Notes: generated by a model not told the origin, from the letters alone. Positions 25,431 to 34,253 are shown, numbered from the stretch's first letter. The stretch: 64,000 nucleotides of DNA from Hymenobacter wooponensis (GCF_004745865.1 NZ_SRKZ01000004.1:62001-126000); one strand, 5' to 3'. Numbers and translations: made by a program.

Positions 25431-27251
25431 ATGCCCGATACCACTGCTCCTGCCATGCCGCACACTCCTACCGATCCGCACAGCTTCGCCCGCCCCACGG
25501 AAGTAAGCGTCCATCACCTTGACCTGAACCTTACCGTCGACTTTGCCGCTCAGACGCTAGCGGGCCACGCCACCTGGCAGCTCGCTAACTCAACGGGTGT
25601 CACCGAGCTTTTCCTCGATGCTCGCTCCTTGGAAATTGAGGAGGTTCTGCTGGGCGGCCCACAAGGCCCACCAACTACCTTCACGCTGGGGGAGGAAGAC
25701 GCCGTGCTAGGCCAGTCGCTGTGCATTGTGATTGAGCCCACCACGGAGGCTGTCACTATCCGATACCGCACTACGCCTGGGGCCGCCGCCCTGCAGTGGC
25801 TAGCGCCGGAACAAACGGCAGGCCGGGTGCATCCCTTCCTGTTCACGCAGTCGCAGGCCATCCTGGCGCGCACCTGGATTCCCTGCCAGGACTCACCGGG
25901 TGTGCGCTTCACCTATGAGGCCCAAGTACACGTACCCGCGGAGCTTCTAGCATTAATGAGCGCCGAGAACCCACAACAACGTTCTACCACTGGTGCCTAC
26001 CGGTTCCGCATGGACCAGCCCATTCCCGCCTACCTCATGGCCCTGGCCGTAGGCAACCTCGAGTTCGAGGCGCTGAGTCCGCGCACCGGAGTATACGCCG
26101 AGCCGGAGACGCTGCCCATTGCTACCAGCGAGTTTGCCGATCTGGAGAATATGGTAGTGGCCGCCGAGGACTTGTATGGCCCCTATCGCTGGGAACGGTA
26201 CGATTTGCTAGTGCTGCCGCCCTCGTTTCCATTTGGCGGTATGGAAAATCCACGTTTAACATTTGTAACACCTACTATTCTCGCCGGCGACCGAAGCCTG
26301 ACCAGTTTAGTAGCTCACGAACTAGCCCATTCCTGGTCGGGCAACCTGGTTACCAACGCCACTTGGAATGACTTCTGGCTGAATGAGGGCTTCACGGTAT
26401 ACTTTGAGCGGCGCATTATGGAAAAGCTCTACGGTCGCCCCTACTCCGATATGCTGCAGGTGCTAGGCCACACGGGCCTGCTCCACACCATAGAAGAGCT
26501 GGGTCCCGAAAGCCCCGACACCCACCTGCACCTGGCTCTGGCCGGCCGCGACCCCGATGAGGGACTGAACGAAATTGCCTACGAAAAAGGCGACTATCTG
26601 CTGCTCACGCTGGAACACTTGGTGGGCCGCGAAGCATTAGACACCTTTATAAAGGAGTACTTTGCTCGTCACAGTTTCCAGAGTATGGACACAGATTCGT
26701 TTGTGGCCTACCTGCGTCGCGAGTTGCTCGACCAGCATCCGGGCCTCGAAGATCAGGTGCAGCTCGATGCCTGGATAAATGGCCCCGGTATTCCGGCAGT
26801 GGCCCCACCGGTTTCGTCGGCGCGGTTTGCGGCAGTGGAGGAAGCCCTAGGCCAGTGGCAGGCCGGAGCGTCAGTGGTTAGCTTAGCCACTGCGGAGTGG
26901 AGCAGCCATGAGTGGGTGCATTTTCTCCATGGCCTGCCTCCTGCCCTGCCTGCTGAAAAGCTCGCGGAGCTAGACGACGCTTATGGCTTTACCCAGTCCG
27001 GCAACTCGGAGATACTGGCAGCTTGGTTTCCGCATACCATCGCGGCTGGTTACTCACCCGCTGATGAGGCTCTGCACAACTTCCTCACGCACGTGGGCCG
27101 TCGCAAATTTTTGGTCCCGCTGTACAGAGCACTGCTGGCTACTCCCGGCGGCGCGGCGCGGGCTCAACAGATTTACGCGGAAGCTCGCCCGAACTACCAC
27201 GCCGTAGCCAGTGTCACCTTCGACGCACTCCTGGGCAAGCCGGCCGAGTGA
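25431..27251 (+). CDS. M1 family aminopeptidase (leukotriene A4 hydrolase-like)
   Basis: 606-aa zinc aminopeptidase. The substrate-binding GGMEN is at 269-273, and the zinc site HELAH at 296-300 is followed 18 residues later by E319 in WLNEGF, giving the complete HExxHx18E motif. The N-terminal beta-saddle (1-205) and the C-terminal helical domain (about 460-606) match the LTA4-hydrolase branch in order and length (about 610 residues). It has no signal peptide, so it is probably cytoplasmic and trims peptides from the N-terminus. It stands upstream of the cyanophycinase-like gene with about 185 bp between them; both act on peptides. Confidence 0.92.
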   Translation: MPDTTAPAMPHTPTDPHSFARPTEVSVHHLDLNLTVDFAAQTLAGHATWQLANSTGVTELFLDARSLEIEEVLLGGPQGPPTTFTLGEEDAVLGQSLCIVIEPTTEAVTIRYRTTPGAAALQWLAPEQTAGRVHPFLFTQSQAILARTWIPCQDSPGVRFTYEAQVHVPAELLALMSAENPQQRSTTGAYRFRMDQPIPAYLMALAVGNLEFEALSPRTGVYAEPETLPIATSEFADLENMVVAAEDLYGPYRWERYDLLVLPPSFPFGGMENPRLTFVTPTILAGDRSLTSLVAHELAHSWSGNLVTNATWNDFWLNEGFTVYFERRIMEKLYGRPYSDMLQVLGHTGLLHTIEELGPESPDTHLHLALAGRDPDEGLNEIAYEKGDYLLLTLEHLVGREALDTFIKEYFARHSFQSMDTDSFVAYLRRELLDQHPGLEDQVQLDAWINGPGIPAVAPPVSSARFAAVEEALGQWQAGASVVSLATAEWSSHEWVHFLHGLPPALPAEKLAELDDAYGFTQSGNSEILAAWFPHTIAAGYSPADEALHNFLTHVGRRKFLVPLYRALLATPGGAARAQQIYAEARPNYHAVASVTFDALLGKPAE

Positions 27252-27437
27252 ATTCTGCTGTACATCGAGCAGTAGCAGTATTGCCGCAGCAAACATTGTT
27301 CATTTAAGAACTTAGTCAGCCGGAGAACCAGAGGAGCTATCTGCTGGTTTAATTCTCTTACTGGCTTGGCGCTGGCTCGAAGCTTGCTTGCTTCCGGCGG
27401 GCCTTTTCCTATTTTGTTTGTTAAGCTACCTTTCGAA

Positions 27438-28376
27438 TTGAAAAAAATAAAACCGCTCGGTAAGCTGATTGCCATTGGAGGCAATGAAGACAAGGGTACC
27501 TACCCTAACCCGCGCACCAAAAAGAAATACTACCTCAATTTTTTTGAGCTGGGCATACTCAAGCGTGTCATCCTCGAATCGGGTAAAGCCGATCCGCGGA
27601 TTGAAGTAATTACTACGGCTTCCATGATTCCGGAAGAAGTCGCACGCATTTACGTTTCGTCGTTTGCCATGCTGAATTGCCATAACGTGGGCATCATGGA
27701 CATTCGCGTACCAGAGGATGCACTGCAGCCGGAATATGTGGAGCGCCTGAAGGTAGCCGACGTAGTTATGTTCTCGGGCGGCAATCAGTCGCGGCTCACG
27801 GAAATGTTCGGTGGCACAGAATTTCTGCGTACCCTCAAGGAGCGCTACCAGAAGCAACCCAACTTTGTGATTGCCGGAACCAGCGCCGGCGCCATGGCCA
27901 TGTCGCACACCATGATCAAAGGTGGCAGCGTGCCGGACGCCTTGATGAAGGGCGCCGTGAAAATGGGCACTGGCCTAGGCCTCATCGACAGCGTGGTAAT
28001 TGACTCTCACTTTGTGAAGCGCGGACGCTTCGGCCGTTTGATTGAAGCCGTGGCCCTGCACCCCAAGCTGATTGGGATCGGGCTGGGCGAGGACACCGGT
28101 GTGCTCATCACGGAAGGCAATCTGATGGAAACCATTGGCTCCAACCTCGTCATCATTATGGATGGCCACAAGCTGGAGCACAACAATGCGGCCGCTGCGC
28201 CGAAGGGTACCGCCATCTCCATCGAGAACATGCTGCTACATGCGCTGGTGAAAGGCAACGTATACGATGTGACCGAGCGGGAATTTTACCCGAACATCAA
28301 TTTGCGCTTGCAAGCCGCCGAGTCTGTAGCCCTGACGGCCGGCCAGGATGCTAACGCCCCGGCCCCAGCTAATTAA
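27438..28376 (+). CDS. Cyanophycinase-like serine peptidase (S51 family)
   Basis: 312 aa from a TTG start at 27438, chosen because homologues of this type begin a few residues before LGKLIAIGGNEDKG; the open frame extends upstream to 27366. The nucleophile motif is GTSAGAMAMS, with the serine near residue 149. The region DSHFVKRGRFGRLIE is the second family signature (His and basic residues around the active site). Cyanophycinase cuts cyanophycin (multi-L-arginyl-poly-aspartate) to beta-Asp-Arg. The convergent neighbour is an isoaspartyl peptidase, which would cleave that dipeptide. No cyanophycin synthetase is in the window, so another beta-aspartyl substrate is possible. TACCTTTC just before the TTG may be the -7 box. 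Confidence 0.85.
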   Translation: MKKIKPLGKLIAIGGNEDKGTYPNPRTKKKYYLNFFELGILKRVILESGKADPRIEVITTASMIPEEVARIYVSSFAMLNCHNVGIMDIRVPEDALQPEYVERLKVADVVMFSGGNQSRLTEMFGGTEFLRTLKERYQKQPNFVIAGTSAGAMAMSHTMIKGGSVPDALMKGAVKMGTGLGLIDSVVIDSHFVKRGRFGRLIEAVALHPKLIGIGLGEDTGVLITEGNLMETIGSNLVIIMDGHKLEHNNAAAAPKGTAISIENMLLHALVKGNVYDVTEREFYPNINLRLQAAESVALTAGQDANAPAPAN

Positions 28377-28395
28377 GCTCACTATATTTTCCTGC

Positions 28396-28436
28396 AAAAA
28401 GAGCCGCCTCTCCTACTTGGAAAGGCGGCTCTTTTT
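28396..28436. terminator. Bidirectional terminator
   Basis: AAAAAGAGCCGCCT pairs perfectly with AGGCGGCTCTTTTT. It lies between the convergent cyanophycinase-like and isoaspartyl peptidase genes. Confidence 0.88.
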
Positions 28437-28589
28437 CTTGCTACGCTTAGCAGAAGAAAGTCTCGAAAACGAATTATCGTCAGGAAACAGCAAAAGCAGC
28501 CATAGCCAGCTGTGAATCACAATGTTATGACCAACTCAGCTAATTGCAGCTACTCCTTATATATATAGGCGCAAAAATGAGACTCCGAT

Positions 28590-29585
28590 TTAGTCTCTAT
28601 AGATGCCGATATAAGGCACTCCATCGGCGGAGCTGAGGCTGGCCCGGTACATGCCCTCCGAGTTGAAAGGCAGGGCAATGTTACCCGCCGCGTCAACCGC
28701 CACTAGGCCACCTTCGCCACCCATTGGCGCGAGCTTGTCGTGCACCACAATGCGGCAAGCTTCTGCCAGACTCAGGCCCCGGTACTCCATGAGGCAGCTA
28801 ATGTCGTGAGCTACTACCGCGCGGAGGAAAAACTCGCCGTGGCCGGTGCAGCTAATGGCGCAGGTACGGTTGTCAGCGAAAGTACCGGCTCCAATGATGG
28901 GCGAGTCGCCGATGCGGGAGTAACGTTTGTTGGTCATGCCGCCGGTGCTGGTAGCCGCGGCTAGGTTGCCGTGCTGGTCAAGAGCTACAGCCCCAACAGT
29001 TCCCATTTTCTTTTTAGGATCTTCTTCGAACGCAATGGGCTCTTCCAACGGAGCAGCAGGAGTTGGCTCCGGCAGGGGCTCACTATGGTCAAGGCGCATC
29101 CGGCCTTCGAGCAGGGCTTCCTGCAATTGGTCGTAGCGGTGCTGGGTGAAAAAATATTCAACCGGCTGCGTAGGCAGGCCGTGCTGACGGGCCAGCTCAT
29201 CGGCGCCGGGATGTGCCAGCAGCACGTGGTCGGTTTGCTCCATTACTAACCGCGCGGCCCTAATTGGGTTTTGCACGGTCCGCACTCCGGTTACGGCGCC
29301 GGCATCGCGGTTGCGGCCATCCATAATGGCAGCATCCATCTCATGATGTCCCTCGTGGGTGAACACGGCCCCTTTCCCCGCATTAAACAATGGGCAGTCT
29401 TCGAGGCTGCGTACCGTTAGCTCCACGGCATCAAGGGCTGAGCCACCTCGCCGCAGCACAGCATAGCCAATTTCTAGGGCCTCGCGGAGCGCCAACAGAT
29501 ACTGCTGCTCTTGCCCAGCAGTCATCAACTGCCGAGTAATAGTGCCGGCGCCACCGTGCAGAGCTAGCGAAAAGGGTATATTCAT
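28590..29585 (-). CDS. Isoaspartyl peptidase/L-asparaginase (plant type, Ntn hydrolase)
   Basis: 331-aa autoprocessing amidohydrolase. The precursor starts with FSLALHGGAGTI, the family signature. The nucleophile is the threonine of KKKMGTVGAVALD (about residue 200), which becomes the new N-terminus after self-cleavage. The downstream half has STGGMTNKRYSRIGDSPIIG and TGHGEFFLR, both typical. It hydrolyses beta-aspartyl dipeptides and asparagine in the cytoplasm. ATG 29585 is preferred over the longer ORF start because the family begins directly at this strand. It is convergent with the cyanophycinase-like gene, a functionally matching neighbour. An acidic linker before the cleavage site (EEDPKKK) is as expected. 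Confidence 0.92.
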   Translation of the reverse strand: MNIPFSLALHGGAGTITRQLMTAGQEQQYLLALREALEIGYAVLRRGGSALDAVELTVRSLEDCPLFNAGKGAVFTHEGHHEMDAAIMDGRNRDAGAVTGVRTVQNPIRAARLVMEQTDHVLLAHPGADELARQHGLPTQPVEYFFTQHRYDQLQEALLEGRMRLDHSEPLPEPTPAAPLEEPIAFEEDPKKKMGTVGAVALDQHGNLAAATSTGGMTNKRYSRIGDSPIIGAGTFADNRTCAISCTGHGEFFLRAVVAHDISCLMEYRGLSLAEACRIVVHDKLAPMGGEGGLVAVDAAGNIALPFNSEGMYRASLSSADGVPYIGIYRD

Positions 29586-29689
29586 GAGCAAAAAACTTTT
29601 TCGAAAAAAGCCAAAATACAAGGCAAAGGTACGCAGGCAAATGGCCCCGAAAGGGCCTGGCCAACCTGGCCTAACCGCGTTTTTTTTCG

Positions 29690-29697
29690 TACGTTTG
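29690..29697 (+). promoter_or_regulatory. -7 box (TACGTTTG) of the DUF3127 gene
   Basis: TACGTTTG ends 37 nt before the ATG at 29735, preceded by a T tract. Confidence 0.5.
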
Positions 29698-29734
29698 GTT
29701 TACTGTTTCAACTTCCCCAAACATATTCTTTCCT

Positions 29735-30157
29735 ATGGCTTACGAAGCTACCGGCCGCCTGCACGAGATATTCGACGAACAGCAGGTGAGCGAAAAATTC
29801 CGCAAGCGCGAATTCGTGCTGGAAGTCGTAGACGGCCAGTATCCTGAGCATATCAAGTTCCAATTGGTGCAGGACAAAACCGCCCTCATCGACCCATACA
29901 AAGTAGGCGACGAGGTTAAAATCTCTTTCAACCTGCGTGGTCGTGGTTTTAATAAGAACGGCCAGATGCTGTACTTCACCAACCTCGAGGCTTGGCGCAT
30001 TGAGGCTGGCACCGGTGGTGGCGCTGCTCCCCAAGGTGGTGGCAACTTCCAGCAGTCGGCTCCTCGTGCTGCGGCTCCCGCTGCCAACTCAAACCCAAAC
30101 CTGCGCGCTTCGGCCGCTCCCATCGCCTCCGACGACGACAACGACCTGCCTTTCTAA
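29735..30157 (+). CDS. DUF3127 protein with SSB-like acidic tail
   Basis: 140-aa protein. Residues 1-95 match the DUF3127 pattern known from Bacteroidota (EATGRLHEIFDEQQVSEKFR, then KREFVLEV), predicted to be a small OB-like beta barrel. A Gly/Gln/Ala/Pro linker follows (about 96-130). The last residues are SDDDNDLPF, closely resembling the acidic tip of single-stranded DNA-binding protein (DDDIPF in E. coli), which docks repair and replication enzymes. This suggests a nucleic-acid-binding role and shared partners with SSB. It is monocistronic, with its own promoter and terminator. Confidence 0.88.
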   Translation: MAYEATGRLHEIFDEQQVSEKFRKREFVLEVVDGQYPEHIKFQLVQDKTALIDPYKVGDEVKISFNLRGRGFNKNGQMLYFTNLEAWRIEAGTGGGAAPQGGGNFQQSAPRAAAPAANSNPNLRASAAPIASDDDNDLPF

Positions 30158-30185
30158 GTCATGTTGCCGTTCTAGGCCAGTCTTC

Positions 30186-30214
30186 AAAAGCCGCTTCTAT
30201 CAGGAGCGGCTTTT
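30186..30214 (+). terminator. Rho-independent terminator
   Basis: AAAAGCCGCT pairs with AGCGGCTTTT and a T run follows, directly after the DUF3127 gene. Confidence 0.85.
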
Positions 30215-30280
30215 TTAGTGACCCATCTCATCAACGAGTGCTCCCTTATCCTTACCTATACACTACCTCGCATCTACATT

Positions 30281-31012
30281 ATGAGGAATTTAATTTCTAT
30301 AGTAACCCGTCTGTTACTAGGACTGTTGAGTTTTGCCTTGATGCACTGTCAGGGCTCCGCACCCGCACAAGCCAAGAAAACGCTTTTTTCAAATCATAGG
30401 CAGTTTATCTACACGGTCACTTATCTTGCCCCAGACTCTTCCCTAACCAAACAGGATACCGTGAGCTTTAACTGCTATGATAAGGACGAGCCACATAGAG
30501 GTATTGATTTCTCGCAGACGCTTACGGCTTGGCACTACGCAGGCAACACAGGTTACACAGGGTTTTCTGGCGTTCTGGATAATGACACTGCCATCTGGAT
30601 TCACCCACCCCGGGGTGGCGAGTACGGAATCCTAGAAATAAACCCTTACCCCTACGTGCAGCTCCCACTACGCCCAAGAGCCGAGTGGGACTGGAATTTG
30701 GAAGTTGGAGACTGGTGGAGTAATAAGGCTTGGGCTACCTGGAGAGGAAGTGTGCTCATCAAAAGCCATTACCAAGCTTTAGGACCTAGCACCATGAATA
30801 CTCCACTTGGTCGGCTCACCTGCGAGCGGGTGCTAGCAAAAGCTACTAGCCGCCTGGGCTCATCTATCCTCACAATCTACTATCATCCACAGTATGGGTT
30901 CGTGCAACTCAATTACCAGAACATCAATGGTAGTTTTACTGAATTGAAACTGCTATCTGCCGGTAGTACGAACGAATTACCGCAGGCGGCTTTGCTCCCC
31001 CACACTTTCTAA
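30281..31012 (+). CDS. Lipoprotein of unknown function
   Basis: 243-aa protein from ATG 30281, which starts a signal peptide with the Cys in ALMHC (residue 23). The upstream in-frame start at 30218 would overlap the preceding terminator region and is rejected. The mature part is rich in Trp and Tyr (EWDWNLEVGDWWSNKAWATW), and the C-terminal half looks like beta strands (LTIYYHPQYGFVQLNY). No family is recognised. Base composition is more A/T-rich than its neighbours. It is probably anchored in the envelope. Confidence 0.75.
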   Translation: MRNLISIVTRLLLGLLSFALMHCQGSAPAQAKKTLFSNHRQFIYTVTYLAPDSSLTKQDTVSFNCYDKDEPHRGIDFSQTLTAWHYAGNTGYTGFSGVLDNDTAIWIHPPRGGEYGILEINPYPYVQLPLRPRAEWDWNLEVGDWWSNKAWATWRGSVLIKSHYQALGPSTMNTPLGRLTCERVLAKATSRLGSSILTIYYHPQYGFVQLNYQNINGSFTELKLLSAGSTNELPQAALLPHTF

Positions 31013-31178
31013 GAGCCCTAGTGTTTAGGCCAATAGATTATTGGCCAAGATGGACGTATGAGAACACAACCTAAATATCTTCGTGTCTCCGCCTTTTTAA
31101 TCCTATTTCTCGTAAAGCGAGGCCAGCTTCCGCTGATTTTAGATTCCGTAGGCCAGTACATGCCTTCGACTTAGCCTT

Positions 31179-31186
31179 TACCTTTG
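31179..31186 (+). promoter_or_regulatory. -7 box (TACCTTTG) near the start codon
   Basis: TACCTTTG ends 6 nt before the ATG at 31193, predicting an mRNA with almost no leader. Confidence 0.5.
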
Positions 31187-31192
31187 CCACCT

Positions 31193-32062
31193 ATGGCTTC
31201 ATCTTCTTCTCTTGCTGGTAAGACTGCACTAATTACGGGTGGTACTAGTGGCATTGGGCTCATCACGGCTAGAGAATTAGCACGCCAAGGAGCCAGCGTA
31301 GTACTCGTAGGCCGTGATACCGAGAAAGCGGCGCGGGCGCGGGCTGACATACAGGCGGCAGTTGGTATAGAATCTTCAGTACAGGTAAAGTGCTATGACT
31401 TGTCGTTGATTCGGAATGTGCAGGCACTGGCTGAAGAGATGCAGCAGGAACACAGCAAGCTGGATATTCTTGTGAACAATGCGGGTATTATGCCCGGCGT
31501 GCTTCATATCACGGAAGAAGGCCATGAGCTGAGTTGGGCCACCAACCATTTAGCTCCCTATGCCTTAACTAACTTACTATTGCCACTGCTGGATGCCGCC
31601 GGCAAAGCCCGCGTAGTTACTGTATCATCCATTGCGCATTGGGTAGGAGAAATAGAGCCAGACCGTGAAACACGAAACTCCCCCGATAAGTACAGTTGGC
31701 TCACGGCCTACGCCGATTCTAAGCTAGCAAATATCCTATTTACCAGAGAACTGGCGTATCGGCTGGATCTTACCGGCATTACTGCCAACTGTCTGCACCC
31801 TGGCATGGTAGACACCGGCCTTATCCGCACCGATACTTCGTCGGTGATGAAAGCACTGTGGTGGGCCGCCCGTCCCCTCATGATTTCGCCGGAGCAAGGA
31901 GCCCAAACTACTCTGTATCTGGCTACTTCACCGGACGTAGCCAGCGTTAGCGGCCGATACTTTTCTAACCGCCGGCCGGCCCGGTGCTCTGGCCGCGCCG
32001 AGAGCAGGACTGAAGCTAGCCGCCTATGGAATATTTCCGCAGAAGAAACCGGTATTGAGTAA
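31193..32062 (+). CDS. SDR oxidoreductase, retinol-dehydrogenase-like
   Basis: 289-aa short-chain dehydrogenase. The dinucleotide-binding motif GGTSGIG is near residues 16-22. NNAG follows at about 93-96, and the catalytic Ser and YxxxK are in SSIAHW and YADSKLAN (about 145 and 173-180). Sequence style (ILFTRELAYRL, ANCLHPGMVDTGL) is that of the RDH/WW-domain oxidoreductase group. The substrate is unknown; an NADP-dependent alcohol/ketone reaction is expected. ATG 31193 is chosen over an in-frame TTG at 31184, which lies inside the promoter box. It is followed by a hairpin. Confidence 0.88.
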   Translation: MASSSSLAGKTALITGGTSGIGLITARELARQGASVVLVGRDTEKAARARADIQAAVGIESSVQVKCYDLSLIRNVQALAEEMQQEHSKLDILVNNAGIMPGVLHITEEGHELSWATNHLAPYALTNLLLPLLDAAGKARVVTVSSIAHWVGEIEPDRETRNSPDKYSWLTAYADSKLANILFTRELAYRLDLTGITANCLHPGMVDTGLIRTDTSSVMKALWWAARPLMISPEQGAQTTLYLATSPDVASVSGRYFSNRRPARCSGRAESRTEASRLWNISAEETGIE

Positions 32063-32100
32063 AGAAAATTTGCTGCTCTACCGACTCTAGGCCACCCGAA

Positions 32101-32122
32101 GGCACCCAAGCAAATGGGTGCC
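32101..32122 (+). terminator. Hairpin after SDR gene
   Basis: GGCACCCA pairs with TGGGTGCC over a 6-nt loop. No T run follows, so termination is only likely. Confidence 0.5.
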
Positions 32123-32214
32123 CGCAATTGATTTCCGGTGACTTTTTGTGGCGTCTAGCGTTTAGGTAGTTGAGACTGGCCTAGGCTACTTTTCAGGGCT
32201 GGCGCTATACTTCT

Positions 32215-32844
32215 ATGACTGACTTACAGGAACTGATTCGGCAAGGCGAAGGGGAACGGCTAGAATTTAAGAAGCGCACTACCCATCCGCACCGTATCTC
32301 GCGCACCCTCTCCTCGCTAGCCAATACCCACGGTGGCCGGGTGCTAGTAGGCGTCGATGATGATGGCCGGATTGTGGGCGTGCGCGACGCGGAAGAAGAA
32401 ATTTATCAGCTTCGTGAAGCGGCCGTGCATTATATCGACCCACCCCTAACAACGTTGCGTTTCCGGGAAGTAGAGGAAGATGGCCGAGTAGTAGTAGTGG
32501 TAACCGTGCCCGAAAGCCCTGAAAAACCTCACCGCGCCCAAGTGGCCCCCGACGACTGGCGCTCTTATGTACGCGTGCGCGATGAAAGCGTGCAAACCAG
32601 CCAGCTGACGGAGAAGGTGTTAGAGCGCTATGACACCGCACCCATGTTTGAGCGCATTCCGCTGAACAAGGAAGAATTGGCCGTGCTGGAGTACTTGCGC
32701 AAGAACCCGCGCATCACGCTAGGCCAGTACATGAAGCTGCTCAATATTGGGCAGCGCCGGGCTTACCGCACCCTCATTAAGCTCACGCTGCACGGCTACA
32801 TCAAACACCACGACAAGGAAAAAGAAGTGTATTACACCCTCTGA
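32215..32844 (+). CDS. AlbA_2/Schlafen-type DNA-binding domain protein with C-terminal HTH
   Basis: 209-aa protein. Residues 1-120 form an AlbA_2 (divergent AAA-4, Schlafen-like) domain, with EGERLEFKKR, SLANTHGGRVLVGVDDDG and the YVRVRD motif. Residues about 145-209 form a winged-helix-like part (LAVLEYLRKNPRITLGQYMK, then NIGQRRAYRTLIKL). It is probably a cytoplasmic nucleic-acid-binding or regulatory protein; some relatives are annotated ATP-binding, but no P-loop is seen. Its 3' end overlaps the convergent VOC gene by 13 bp. No phage or toxin genes are nearby. Confidence 0.83.
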   Translation: MTDLQELIRQGEGERLEFKKRTTHPHRISRTLSSLANTHGGRVLVGVDDDGRIVGVRDAEEEIYQLREAAVHYIDPPLTTLRFREVEEDGRVVVVVTVPESPEKPHRAQVAPDDWRSYVRVRDESVQTSQLTEKVLERYDTAPMFERIPLNKEELAVLEYLRKNPRITLGQYMKLLNIGQRRAYRTLIKLTLHGYIKHHDKEKEVYYTL

Positions 32845-33233
32845 GCCGGCTCTAGTAAGTCCCACAGGTTACCGTATAAGTCGGCAAACACGAGCACTTT
32901 ACCATACGCTTCTATTATTTGGGGTCGCACTATAGTTACACCGTTCGCAACCAGCTGCTCATAGTCGCGAGCCAAGTTATCGGTGTAGAGAAACAAGGCT
33001 ACGCGGCCACCCGTTTGGGACCCGATGCGCTGCTCCTGCTCCGCAGTGGCGGCACGGGCCAAGAGCAACTCTGCTCCTGCTTCTAGGCCAGGGGGCGTAA
33101 TGCGCACCCAGCGCTTCTCCGGGCTGAGCTGGGTATCTTCTACCAGCCGGAAGCCTAGCTTCTGGGTATAGAAATCAATGGCCGCATCATAATCAGCCAC
33201 CACTAACGTAATTAAGGCAATGCGCTGATTCAT
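32832..33233 (-). CDS. VOC family (glyoxalase/bleomycin-resistance fold) protein
   Basis: 133-aa protein with the VOC fold. It starts ALITLVVADYDAAIDFYTQK, with a second beta-alpha-beta-beta-beta unit in VALFLYTDNLARDYEQLVAN. The final FADLYGNLWDLLEP is the usual metal-ligand region. It probably acts as a small-molecule lyase, isomerase or binding protein; the substrate is unknown. Its stop lies inside the end of the convergent AlbA_2 gene. Confidence 0.88.
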   Translation of the reverse strand: MNQRIALITLVVADYDAAIDFYTQKLGFRLVEDTQLSPEKRWVRITPPGLEAGAELLLARAATAEQEQRIGSQTGGRVALFLYTDNLARDYEQLVANGVTIVRPQIIEAYGKVLVFADLYGNLWDLLEPAQRV

Positions 33234-33259
33234 AACTAAATCACTTTTGTCTCAAACAC

Positions 33260-33297
33260 AAAACGACCGACACCACCTTGCGTGAGTCGGTCGTTTT
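33260..33297 (-). terminator. Terminator of the Lys-rich small gene
   Basis: AAAACGACCGAC pairs with GTCGGTCGTTTT. On the minus strand it is followed by a T-rich stretch. It ends the 38-aa gene at 33316-33432. Confidence 0.8.
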
Positions 33298-33315
33298 TGT
33301 TTGGCCTGCCGAAAG

Positions 33316-33432
33316 CTACTCTTGCTTGCGGGCGCGGGCTTGTTTCTTTTCGTCCTTAGCCGCCTTTTTCTCCTTAGTGGTCTTGGTCGGCTCTTTCTTC
33401 TTTTCTTTCCGAGCGTCTTGTGCTTTAGCCAT
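33316..33432 (-). CDS. Very small Lys/Arg-rich protein, 38 aa
   Basis: ATG at 33432, TAG at 33316-33318. The product starts MAKAQDARKEKKKEPTKTTK and continues with more Lys, Ala, Glu and Arg, so almost half of the residues are charged. There is no hydrophobic segment. A strong terminator lies 18 bp past the stop and the frame is clean. Similar tiny Lys-rich proteins occur, as far as I recall, in other Bacteroidota as unnamed proteins; a nucleic-acid-binding or ribosome-associated role is only a guess. Confidence 0.65.
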   Translation of the reverse strand: MAKAQDARKEKKKEPTKTTKEKKAAKDEKKQARARKQE

Positions 33433-33504
33433 GATGAGTAGTAGTTGGAGGGAATGGATGAAATCCTAACGCAACGCCCCGGTGGGGTGTTGCCTGCAAG
33501 TACG

Positions 33505-34044
33505 TTATTTGACTAGCAGCGACAAGTACCGATCCTGCAAAATATGTAGGTGGTGCGCCTCGTGGCCGGGCAGTATGTAGGCCAGGGCCCGCACACTGGT
33601 GGGGCTATTGCTAGCGGTACCCTTGCGCTCATAAGCCTCCGGCCCAAACGACTCAAACAAGCTAAGCGTGGCGGCTCGCACCGTATCATACTCGTGCAGA
33701 ATACTTGCCATGGGTCGCGCATCAGCCCCCGAGGCAGGCACGTAGTCATCCTGCTCAAAGCCAGGCAGCGGCTGTTGGTCGCCGCGCGCAATGCGCAGGG
33801 CACGGTACGCAAAAATGCGCTCCGTGTCTATCATGTGCACCAGCATTTCCTTGATACTCCATTTACCGGGAGCATACCGCAGTAGGCCCTGCTCCTCAGT
33901 AAAGTCAGCGAGTAGCTCTTTTAGCAACAGGGGCTGCTCGTGCAGTTGCTGGAGCGGGTCGTGGCCAGCGGGAATGTTCTTGATATACAGGTCGTAGTAC
34001 GGGGCGTACTCGCCGGCAGCGGGACGGACGGTCAGGTGGCTCAT
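33505..34044 (-). CDS. DinB family protein
   Basis: 179-aa four-helix-bundle protein of the DinB/YfiT type. The likely metal-binding histidines are in KEMLVHMIDTERIFAYR (about residue 70) and GHEAHHLHILQDRY (about 159-172). Some relatives are thiol-dependent transferases (bacillithiol, mycothiol); the partner thiol and reaction here are unknown. It has no signal peptide, so it is cytoplasmic. It is a single gene, divergent from the YkvA gene. Confidence 0.9.
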   Translation of the reverse strand: MSHLTVRPAAGEYAPYYDLYIKNIPAGHDPLQQLHEQPLLLKELLADFTEEQGLLRYAPGKWSIKEMLVHMIDTERIFAYRALRIARGDQQPLPGFEQDDYVPASGADARPMASILHEYDTVRAATLSLFESFGPEAYERKGTASNSPTSVRALAYILPGHEAHHLHILQDRYLSLLVK

Positions 34045-34253
34045 AGGGCGAAGCTACAAGAAAGCCGTAATTTATACGGGTCCCGGCGTAGTAAGCACTC
34101 TATAGACTTAACTACCGATGACAGGGTTGCCAACCACTCGCCTTTAGCTACCGAGTGCGTCTTTACGGGCTCTGACTTATCCTAAGAGTCCTTACCTGAC
34201 AACACCCTTCCCCTGGTAAGCGTACATGGGGCATATTTCAACTCACTCTTCCT

